Part shown: positions 32,554 through 39,447 of the stretch, in pieces
Position numbering within the stretch: the first letter of the stretch is position 1
Layout of the letters: every line of letters begins with the position of its first letter
Assembly: GCF_965221685.1 (NCBI RefSeq)
Contig: NZ_OZ244907.1
Origin: Palauibacter sp022826685
GTDB taxonomy: Bacteria > Gemmatimonadota > Gemmatimonadetes > Palauibacterales > Palauibacteraceae
Reading direction: 5' to 3' (one strand)
DNA length: 64,000 nt
Notes under the pieces: model-generated
Database searches by the model: none
What the model saw: the letters and a program-made list of their open reading frames with translations, nothing else
Told to the model about the DNA's origin: nothing
Program-made: the position numbers and the translations under genes

Positions 32554-33146
32554 GCAAGGGTTGGAGCGCGGTACGGGTCGCTCATCGGCTGGTCACGGCG
32601 GGTCACACCGAGGTCGATCCCGGGGCGGCGGAGCGGCACGCGGCCGTGACGCTCGTGGTCCGTCCGCGCGATCGCGACCTGGAAGTGCTCTTCGTCCGTC
32701 GGGCGGAGCTCCCCGGCGACCCGTGGTCCGGTCATATGGCGCTTCCCGGCGGACACCGGGACGCGGCGGACGCGGATCTTTTGGAGACGGCGCGCCGCGA
32801 GTTGCGCGAGGAGGTGGGGCTCGATCTTCCGCGCAACGGGTTCCTCGGACGGCTCGACGACCTGCACCCGGTGACGCGCCGGATCCCGTCGATCCTCATC
32901 TCCCCCTTCGTCGCGTGGCACGGGGGGGGCGCACGGGTCTCGACGAACGCCGAAGTGCAGTATCATGTGTGGGCTCCGCTCCGCGCGCTGCGTGACCCGG
33001 CACTGCGCTCGGAAGTCCGCTATCCCGATGGTGGCCACGAACATGTGTGGCCCTCCATCTTGTACGAGGGCGACGCCATCTGGGGGCTCACGCACCGCGT
33101 CGTCATGAACTTCCTCGACATCATCACGGAGAGAACCGGCCAATGA
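32550..33146 (+). CDS. NUDIX hydrolase, CoA-pyrophosphatase (NudL) type
   Basis: A 198-residue protein. The segment LPGGHRDAADADLLETARRELREEVGL is a NUDIX box with the PGG-x-D spacing seen in NudL-type CoA diphosphatases, with metal-binding glutamates in RELREE. The preceding RDRDLEVLFVRRAELPGDPWSGHMALPGG is also NudL-like. The GTG at 32550 overlaps the rsgA stop by four bases; a longer frame to 32355 lies inside rsgA and is rejected. Its own stop overlaps the osmC ATG (ATGA). Predicted cytoplasmic hydrolase of CoA or other nucleoside diphosphate compounds; the substrate is not proven. Confidence 0.86.
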   Translation: MSKGWSAVRVAHRLVTAGHTEVDPGAAERHAAVTLVVRPRDRDLEVLFVRRAELPGDPWSGHMALPGGHRDAADADLLETARRELREEVGLDLPRNGFLGRLDDLHPVTRRIPSILISPFVAWHGGGARVSTNAEVQYHVWAPLRALRDPALRSEVRYPDGGHEHVWPSILYEGDAIWGLTHRVVMNFLDIITERTGQ

Positions 33147-33610
33147 GTGAAGTCGTCTACCGCTCGCACGTGAAGATCGTGCGGCAGAAGGGTCCATACC
33201 GCACGGCGGAGATCCCGGCCACGGATGCGCCGGTCGATTTCGGCGTGCATTCCGCAGTCGCCGAGTACTACGGCGTTCGCGACAACCGCGACATTGCCAC
33301 GACACTCGACTATGTCATCGCCGCGACCGGCGGCTGACTGGCCGGAACCTTCGGGGGCGCGCTGGAAGCGCGCGGTGTCAAGGCGGATGAGGGACGGTTG
33401 GTGGCGAACGTGGAGGGCGAGGTCGAGACGGACGAGGGCGTGCTCGTGATCCGGCGGATCCGGGCCCGATACCTCCTGCAGGCGGATGAGGCGCACGCCG
33501 ATGCGATCCGGCGCGCGTTCGAGGCCCATCCGCCGAAGTGTCCGGTCTACCGAACGCTTTCCGGCTGCATCGACATCACGACGGAACTCGACGTCGTCCC
33601 GATCGACTGA
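33143..33610 (+). CDS. OsmC-family peroxidase-like protein with in-frame TGA, probable selenoprotein
   Basis: Reading through one TGA (33335-33337, codon 65) gives a complete 155-residue OsmC-fold protein. The segment before it ends DIATTLDYVIAATGG and the segment after begins LAGTFGGALEARGVKADEGRLV. In OsmC relatives this site reads GC-L-x-G-T-F/L, so the TGA replaces the catalytic peroxidatic cysteine. Later cysteines C133 (KCPVYRTLSG) and C142 remain; the first matches the usual second active-site cysteine. A candidate SECIS hairpin follows. The alternatives, two split ORFs or a nonsense pseudogene, fit poorly because both halves are intact and the stop is exactly at the catalytic residue. 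Sec-containing OsmC-like proteins have, as I recall, been reported from metagenomic selenoproteome surveys. ATG overlaps the NUDIX stop. Confidence 0.85.
33357..33373 (+). promoter_or_regulatory. candidate bacterial SECIS hairpin in the osmC coding sequence
   Basis: GCGCGCT - GGA - AGCGCGC is a perfect 7-bp stem with a three-base loop beginning with G. The loop starts 26 nt after the TGA. Known bacterial SECIS rules (stem of several bp, loop 3-14 nt with a G in the first two positions, about 16-37 nt from UGA) are met. It would recruit SelB in the mRNA. Confidence 0.7.
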
Positions 33611-33622
33611 ACTCGCGGCGGC

Positions 33623-34996
33623 TCAGGCGAGTGGGTCGGCGAGGCGGCCGTAGAGGTCGGCGAGGGCCGCGATCCCCTTTCGGTAGACCTCGAGATCGAT
33701 CCACTCGTCCGGCGCGTGCATGTTGCTTCCCGGCAGCCCGAAGCCGATGAGGAGCGCCGGGGCGCCGAACGTCTCCTCGAACTCCTGCACGATGGGGATC
33801 GAGCCGCCCTCGCGGATGTACGCGGGCGGAGCGCCGAACCCCGACTCCAGCGCGGCGGACGCGGCGTCGAAGACGGGATGTTCGGTGTCGGCCACCCAGG
33901 GCGCGCCGCCGTGGGAGCGCTTGATCTCGACGGTCACGCCCTCCGGCGCGAGTTCGCGAACGCGGGCCTCGAAGGCCTCGACCACCTGCGCCGGGTCCTG
34001 ATCCGGAACCAGCCGCATCGACACCTTCGCCATCGCATGCGAGGGCAGGACGGTCTTCGAGCCCTCGCCCGTGAAGCCGCTGAGCAGCCCGTTCACGTCG
34101 AGCGTGGGGCGATACCACAGCCGCTCGAGCGCGGAGAACCCGGTTTCCCCGCCGAGCGCCGGTGCCCCGACGCCCATGCGGAGCGTCTCCTCATCCATGG
34201 GGAGGCGTTCGAGATCGGCGCGTTCGCGGGGGCTGATGGGTCGAACGGCATCGTAGTATCCCGGCACGGTGGCCCGGCCATCTTCGTCGCGGAGGCCGGC
34301 GAGGATGGCGGCCATCGCGTTGGCGGGGTTCACGACCGCGCCGCCGTAGGTGCCGGAGTGAAGGTCCGACGCGGGGCCGTGGACGTTGATCTCGGTGTAG
34401 ACGATGCCCCGCAGCCCGGTCGTGATGCACGGCAACTCGGGGGAGAACATCCCGGTGTCGCTGACGAGGATCGCGTCGCACGCGAGCCGCTCCGCGTGCT
34501 CGTGGAGGAACGCCGCGAGGTGGCGGCTTCCCACCTCTTCCTCGCCCTCGATCACGAGCTTGAGATTGACCGGCACGCCCGCTCCGGTCGCCAGGCGCGT
34601 CTCGAGCGCCTTGATGTGCATGTGGACCTGCCCCTTGTCGTCGATCGATCCGCGGGCGTACAGGCGGCCATCGCGGACCTCCGGGTCGAACGGCGGGCTC
34701 GTCCACAGCTCGTCGGGCTCCGAGGGCTGCACGTCGTAGTGCCCGTAAACGAGCACGGTCGGGGCTTCTTCGGAGTGGATCCGTTCGCCGACGACGATCG
34801 GATGCCCCCCGGTTTCGATGACCTCGGCCTCGTGCATCCCCGCCGCGAGGAGGTGCTCCGCGACCCAGTCCGCGCAGGCGCAGACGTCGCCCGCATGCCC
34901 GGGATCGGTGCTGATGCTCGGAATGCGTAGAAAGGCCTTCAGTTCGTCGTGAAAGCGAGGCAGTTCGCGGTCGATATGGGCGGCGAAATCGGACAT
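33623..34996 (-). CDS. M20-family metallopeptidase (dipeptidase)
   Basis: A 457-residue zinc peptidase. Metal and catalytic motifs are VLVYGHYDVQPSEPDELWTSPPFDP (first His/Asp), ARGSIDDKGQVHMHIKALE, VIEGEEEVGSRHL (general-base Glu) and SDTGMF. A lid domain with RGIVYTEINVHGPASDLHSGTYGG is followed by LPGSNMHAPDEWI near the C-terminus (last His ligand). This is the CPG2/CNDP dipeptidase pattern, with a cytoplasmic location since there is no signal. The ATG at 34996 has GGGAG 4 nt upstream. A longer frame upstream belongs to the shadow of the next gene. Confidence 0.93.
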   Translation of the reverse strand: MSDFAAHIDRELPRFHDELKAFLRIPSISTDPGHAGDVCACADWVAEHLLAAGMHEAEVIETGGHPIVVGERIHSEEAPTVLVYGHYDVQPSEPDELWTSPPFDPEVRDGRLYARGSIDDKGQVHMHIKALETRLATGAGVPVNLKLVIEGEEEVGSRHLAAFLHEHAERLACDAILVSDTGMFSPELPCITTGLRGIVYTEINVHGPASDLHSGTYGGAVVNPANAMAAILAGLRDEDGRATVPGYYDAVRPISPRERADLERLPMDEETLRMGVGAPALGGETGFSALERLWYRPTLDVNGLLSGFTGEGSKTVLPSHAMAKVSMRLVPDQDPAQVVEAFEARVRELAPEGVTVEIKRSHGGAPWVADTEHPVFDAASAALESGFGAPPAYIREGGSIPIVQEFEETFGAPALLIGFGLPGSNMHAPDEWIDLEVYRKGIAALADLYGRLADPLA

Positions 34997-35109
34997 GTGG
35001 CTCCCGGGCAGATCGAGGGGACTCGGCGTGCCGTGGCGGTCGCGCGTGCGACTCGATGATCGGCGTGATCGACTATACGGACGAGGAGGCCGGCGGCAAA
35101 CGGCCGCGG

Positions 35110-36249
35110 TCAGTCGAAACGCTGCTCGGTGACGAGCGCGCCGACCCTCGAGGACGCGTCGAGGCCGAGGAGCCGGCGCAGGTCGGGGAGGCGGGCGAGG
35201 GCGAGGAGCGCTCCTGCGCCGGCGGCGCCGGACGGGCCCGCGATGATGCGGGCGCCCAGCCGACCGGACTCGAGCGCCTCGGCGCCGGCGGTCCACACGG
35301 GCTCGGGAAGCGCGATCGCCGCGTCGAGCAGCGGCGCCAGATAGTCCCAGGCGATCGTCGACGCGACGCCGGCGGCGAGACCGCCCATCGCGGTGTGGAA
35401 CGGCGGTTCCGCCATGCTCGCCCGGCCGAGTCGCAGGCTCCGGCCGAAGCAGTCGGCCCGCCACGGCTCAACGGCGATGAAGCGCGGCCGGCCCTCGCCG
35501 CACACCTGCGCGAAATGGCCGCACACCCCGGTCGCGAGGCCGCCGACGCCCGCCTGCACGAAGAGGTGCGTCAGCGGCGCCGCGCCGGCCGCGGCGAGGT
35601 CATCCAGCATCTCCGCGGCGAGGAGCGTGTAGCCCGCCATGATGCGGCGAGGCGTCTCCTCGTAGCCTTCATACGCCGTATCGGAGACGACGATCCAGCC
35701 GTTCCGCGCGGCCTCCCGGTCGGTGTGCCCGACAACACCGTCGTACTCGCCAGGTACGCGGACGACCCTCGCTCCGTGTTCCTCGATCGCACGGGCGCGA
35801 GCCGGTATCGCGTCTTCCGGAAGGAAGATCACGCAGCGACAGCCGAACTCGGTGCTTCCCCACGCGACGGACCGGCCGTGGTTCCCCGCCGAGGCGGTCG
35901 TGACCGTGATCCCGGCCGCCAGCGGATGCCCGGCCCGCAACTCCGCCGCTGTCGGACGGGTGCCGTTCCGGCGCTCGATCTCGTCCTGCAGCGCGCGCAG
36001 GACCGCGAACGCCCCGCCGAGCGCCTTGAACGAGCCGAGCCCGAAGCGCGGCGATTCATCCTTTACCCGGACCGATTCCACTCCCAGCAACGCGGCGAGC
36101 CCGGGCAGTGTTACCATCGGCGTCGCGTCGTATCCATGCCAGCTTCGGATCACGTCCCTGGCTGTCGCGGCCGCGGACGGATCGAGGATCCCCTCCGCGG
36201 CCTCGCGCCGCAGTTGCGGTGAGCGGAGCGAAAGACGGAGCGCGCTCAT
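35110..36249 (-). CDS. PLP-dependent diaminopropionate ammonia-lyase-like enzyme
   Basis: A 379-residue fold-type II PLP enzyme. The Schiff-base lysine is in RFGLGSFKALGGAFAV. The substrate-binding ASAGNHGRSVAWGS motif and the glycine-rich QAGVGGLATGVCGHF loop follow. FHTAMGGLAAGVASTIAWDYL and AGPSGAAGAGALL occur near the C-terminus. These match the diaminopropionate ammonia-lyase (DpaL/YgeX) family, which converts 2,3-diaminopropionate to pyruvate and ammonia; a threonine dehydratase-like alternative is less likely. The ATG at 36249 has a weak ribosome-binding site. The M20 peptidase follows on the same strand after 113 bp, suggesting a peptide or amino-acid catabolic pair. Confidence 0.85.
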   Translation of the reverse strand: MSALRLSLRSPQLRREAAEGILDPSAAATARDVIRSWHGYDATPMVTLPGLAALLGVESVRVKDESPRFGLGSFKALGGAFAVLRALQDEIERRNGTRPTAAELRAGHPLAAGITVTTASAGNHGRSVAWGSTEFGCRCVIFLPEDAIPARARAIEEHGARVVRVPGEYDGVVGHTDREAARNGWIVVSDTAYEGYEETPRRIMAGYTLLAAEMLDDLAAAGAAPLTHLFVQAGVGGLATGVCGHFAQVCGEGRPRFIAVEPWRADCFGRSLRLGRASMAEPPFHTAMGGLAAGVASTIAWDYLAPLLDAAIALPEPVWTAGAEALESGRLGARIIAGPSGAAGAGALLALARLPDLRRLLGLDASSRVGALVTEQRFD

Positions 36250-36369
36250 CGCGCGGATGGCCGGAACCGGAGAGCCGGGCGGTCTCGGCGCGCACCGTTG
36301 GCGGCGCGGCCCTGGAGCATCAGTTTCCCGGCGACCGTCGCCACAGCGCCCACAACCCGGAGCGACCCC

Positions 36370-36744
<375 letters not shown>

Positions 36745-36767
36745 CCGTCCATCAAGGATATCCCCGA

Positions 36768-38042
36768 GTGAAGCTCTCGACCTGTCTCGCCGCCGCAGCC
36801 TGCCTGGTCGCCGTTCCCCTGCCCGCGCAGGAGGTGACGCCCATCGCCAACGGCAACGGCGCCCTTCGCGTCTTCTTCGACTGCGACGCTGGCCGCGGCA
36901 TGTGCGACTTCGACTTCTACCGGCGCGAGATCCCGTACGTGAACTACACACGCGACCGCGAGGACGCGCAGGTCCACGTGCTCATGACCTCGGAAGGCAC
37001 GGGCAGTGGTGGCCAGCGCTTCACGCTCGACTTCATCGGGCGGGAGGAGTTCGCAGACGTCACGGATCGGCTCGAGGTCGTGACCCGCGTCAACCTCGCG
37101 GTCGAGCAGCGGCTGACCGAGGTCGCGCGCGTACTCGAACTGGGACTGCTGCGCTACATCGCCCGCACGGAGCAGGCCGCCAACATCGACGTCCGCTACG
37201 ACGGTGCGGAGGGCGGCGAGGCTGCGGCCAGACCCGAAGACGACCCCTGGAACTTCTGGACTTTCCGGCTGCGCTCGAACGTCGAGTTCGAGGTGGACGA
37301 GCGCACCGAGGAGTACGAACTCGGGGGCGGGTTCTCGGCCGATCGCGTGACCGACGCCCTGAAGCTCGAATTCTCGATCGGCGGGAGCTACAACCGGAGG
37401 CTCTTCGAGACTTCGGACACGACATCCGTGACGAGCGTCCGCGAGAGCTACGATGCGGAGGGACTCAGCGTGTGGAGCCTGTCGGATCACTGGTCGGCGG
37501 GCGCCGCGTACGAAGTGGGACACTCCAGCTTCGCCAACGAAGACCTCCAGCTCCGGGTGGGGCCGGCTCTGGAGTACAACATCTTCCCCTACTCGGAGTC
37601 GACCCGGAGGCAGTTCAATTTTCTGTACACGATCGGCCTCCGGTACCACGACTACATCGAGCAGACCGTATTCCTCAAGCACGAGGAAACCCTCCCCCAC
37701 CACCGGTTCAGGGTCCGTCTCAGCGTCCGCCAGCCGTGGGGTGAATCGTACGGGTTCCTGACCTTCTCCCAGTTCCTCCACGATCCGTCCAAGAACCGCT
37801 TCACGGCCTTCGCGGGGGCCGATTTCCGGATCTTCCGCGGTCTGTCGCTGCGGCTGAACGCGAACTACTCGCGCATCCGCGACCAGCTAAACGTACCCGC
37901 CGGCGACGCGACCACCGAGGAGGTGCTCCTGCGGCAGCGCATCCTGCAGAGCGGCTTCGAGTACGGCGTGTCGGTGGGCTTCTCCTACACCTTCGGGTCG
38001 ATCTACTCCAACGTGGTCAACCCCCGGCTGGACCGCTTCTAA
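36768..38042 (+). CDS. predicted outer-membrane beta-barrel protein
   Basis: A 424-residue product from a GTG with AAGGA upstream. A signal peptide (1-20, ending PLPAQ) is followed by a short domain (LRVFFDCDAGRGMCDFDFYRREIPYVNYTRDREDAQVHVLMT, two cysteines). Long alternating strands of aromatic and polar residues continue to the end: FRLRSNVEFEVDERTEEYELGGGFSADRV, RRQFNFLYTIGLRYHDYIEQTVF and FEYGVSVGFSYTFGSIYSNVVNPRLDRF, with a terminal Phe as in outer-membrane barrels. A related pattern is seen in DUF481-type barrel proteins, but I do not assign it firmly. An in-frame upstream extension overlapping the VOC gene is rejected. Confidence 0.72.
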   Translation: MKLSTCLAAAACLVAVPLPAQEVTPIANGNGALRVFFDCDAGRGMCDFDFYRREIPYVNYTRDREDAQVHVLMTSEGTGSGGQRFTLDFIGREEFADVTDRLEVVTRVNLAVEQRLTEVARVLELGLLRYIARTEQAANIDVRYDGAEGGEAAARPEDDPWNFWTFRLRSNVEFEVDERTEEYELGGGFSADRVTDALKLEFSIGGSYNRRLFETSDTTSVTSVRESYDAEGLSVWSLSDHWSAGAAYEVGHSSFANEDLQLRVGPALEYNIFPYSESTRRQFNFLYTIGLRYHDYIEQTVFLKHEETLPHHRFRVRLSVRQPWGESYGFLTFSQFLHDPSKNRFTAFAGADFRIFRGLSLRLNANYSRIRDQLNVPAGDATTEEVLLRQRILQSGFEYGVSVGFSYTFGSIYSNVVNPRLDRF

Positions 38043-38059
38043 GTCTCACCGGCGGGGGC

Positions 38060-38506
38060 CTACTGGGCGTCGGCATCCGGGGTGTCGCGGGTGCGGATGA
38101 CGTCGGCGAGTTCGCGGACCTCGTCGCGCAGGTCGCCGATGTCGGTGCGGACTTCCTGGCGGAGGGTGCCGATTTCGGTCCGCATCTCGTGGCGGAGGTC
38201 GCGGATGTCGGCGCTGACTTCCTGGCGGAGGCCGTTGATCTCGGTGTGCAGTTCCGCGCGCAGATCCCGGACCTCGGACTCGACGCCGGAAATCCGCTCC
38301 GATTGGAAGGTGAACGCACCGCCGAGGATGGTGACGGCGAGGGTGAGAGAAATTCCGAGACTCCAACGGGTGATCGTGACCCCGTTCATCGGGACCGGGG
38401 CGTCCGTCGAGACGGGGCGATCCGCATGCGGACGGGGCTTGGCACCGGTGCCGGAGGATCCGGGGGCGGGTGCGGGCTTCGCGGTGTCGGCTTTCGAGTT
38501 GGGCAT
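38060..38506 (-). CDS. membrane-anchored coiled-coil protein with 11-residue repeats
   Basis: A 148-residue product. A Pro/Ala-rich N-terminus is followed by one transmembrane helix (WSLGISLTLAVTILGGAFTF) and then five near-identical 11-residue units (RDLRAELHTEI, NGLRQEVSADI, RDLRHEMRTEI, GTLRQEVRTDI, GDLRDEVREL). An 11-residue period fits a right-handed coiled coil or four-helix stalk. The tail is acidic. The ATG at 38506 has AGGGA 7 nt upstream; an ATG at 38533 gives a longer form with no ribosome-binding site. It resembles DUF1640-like coiled-coil proteins only in general form. Confidence 0.65.
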   Translation of the reverse strand: MPNSKADTAKPAPAPGSSGTGAKPRPHADRPVSTDAPVPMNGVTITRWSLGISLTLAVTILGGAFTFQSERISGVESEVRDLRAELHTEINGLRQEVSADIRDLRHEMRTEIGTLRQEVRTDIGDLRDEVRELADVIRTRDTPDADAQ

Positions 38507-38533
38507 GGCGATTCCCTGAGCGTCGATGTGCAA

Positions 38534-38877
38534 CCTATGCGCCCCGCGTCTCGCACGGAAACGTTGCGTGCGGGAGCGTTGCGGTCCGCCTCTTGGTCAC
38601 AGGATGGGGGCGGGACTCAAGGGGGCGTCATCAGGGCGGCGACGTGGCGGCCGCTCTTGTCCGCTGCCGTTAACGATTCCTATGCTCAATCCGGCAGGCT
38701 GGTGTCGTGACGCAGAATCGGCGAGCTACCGAGAGTGCCGAGGCGTCGTTGCCTGCCAGGCGCTCCGACGAGGAATAGCCCAGCTTCTGCGTCATGGCAC
38801 CCGGGTCTCAGGCCTGCGCCGGATCGGGGACGGGACGTGTCAGGGGGGGCCACCCACCCTCAGGCGGAGGTAACGCC
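38534..38877. other. intergenic region of about 340 bp without a recognisable gene
   Basis: This stretch lies between the divergent coiled-coil gene and the membrane-protein gene. Frames here are short and have no protein-like composition. It must contain the promoters of both genes, but I see no convincing -10/-35 pair. A GGAGG ribosome-binding site for the next gene sits at its end. Confidence 0.5.
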
Positions 38878-39285
38878 ATGAACACGAAGTGCCTCGTCGC
38901 ATCAGTCGCCGGTGCCGTCGTCCTTTTCGTGGGGGGCTACGTACTGTATGAGCTTGTGCTCGGCGGATTCTTCGCAGCCAACGCGGGGTCCGCCACCGGC
39001 GTCATCAAGGAGTCTCCCGACTTCCTCTGGATCGCCGTAGGTCAGCTCGCTTCGGGGGGCGTGCTCGCGACCGCGCTGGGCTGGAAGGGCGCGACGGACG
39101 TCGCGGGTGGTGCTCAGGCGGGCGCGAAGCTCGGCGCGCTCATCGCCGTCGCCTTCGGGTTCGTGACGTTGGGCGCGATGAACACCTCGACGCTCGCCTC
39201 GGTGGTCGTCGATGTCGTCGTCACCGGCGTCCTGTGGGGCGCGGCCGGCGCCGTCGTCGGCATGATGCTCGGACGCGGCGACTAG
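38878..39285 (+). CDS. four-helix membrane protein of unknown function
   Basis: A 135-residue protein. ATG at 38878 with GGAGG 7 nt upstream; an upstream in-frame ATG (38794) would add a low-complexity tail. Four hydrophobic helices are visible: CLVASVAGAVVLFVGGYVLYELVLGGFFA, DFLWIAVGQLASGGVLATALGW, KLGALIAVAFGFVTLGAM, and TLASVVVDVVVTGVLWGAAGAVVGMML. Glycine-rich helices suggest tight packing. I do not recognise a family; a strong terminator follows. Confidence 0.7.
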   Translation: MNTKCLVASVAGAVVLFVGGYVLYELVLGGFFAANAGSATGVIKESPDFLWIAVGQLASGGVLATALGWKGATDVAGGAQAGAKLGALIAVAFGFVTLGAMNTSTLASVVVDVVVTGVLWGAAGAVVGMMLGRGD

Positions 39286-39313
39286 CCGCCCGGCGAACTC
39301 CACCAAGCCTCTG

Positions 39314-39355
39314 CCTGCCGGGGGTCGGTCGTCCGGACCGGCCCCCACTGGCAGG
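39314..39355 (+). terminator. strong two-part hairpin terminator
   Basis: GGGGGTCGGTC (39320-39330) pairs with GACCGGCCCCC (39336-39346) over 11 positions with one G-U pair and a five-base loop. Outer arms CCTGCC and GGCAGG add six pairs across a three-base bulge. It follows the membrane-protein gene. Confidence 0.65.
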
Positions 39356-39447
39356 GTGCGCCCATCTGGACAGGCCACGGCGCCTCCTTCACGTTCTCCG
39401 ACGTTCTCTCGTCGCCCGCTCTCCAAACGACAACCACGAGTCTTGCC

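Noticed and set aside
33335..33337. Simple nonsense mutation or pseudogene in osmC
   Set aside because: The stop falls exactly on the catalytic Cys site, everything else in frame is intact, and a SECIS-like hairpin follows. It remains a formal alternative.
33398..33610. Separate 70-residue gene starting at GTG 33398
   Set aside because: It is the C-terminal part of the OsmC frame after the TGA, starts in the middle of a strand, and makes sense only as a continuation.
35056..36222. Plus-strand 388-residue open frame opposite the ammonia-lyase
   Set aside because: It is antisense to a well-defined PLP enzyme, with Arg-rich composition.
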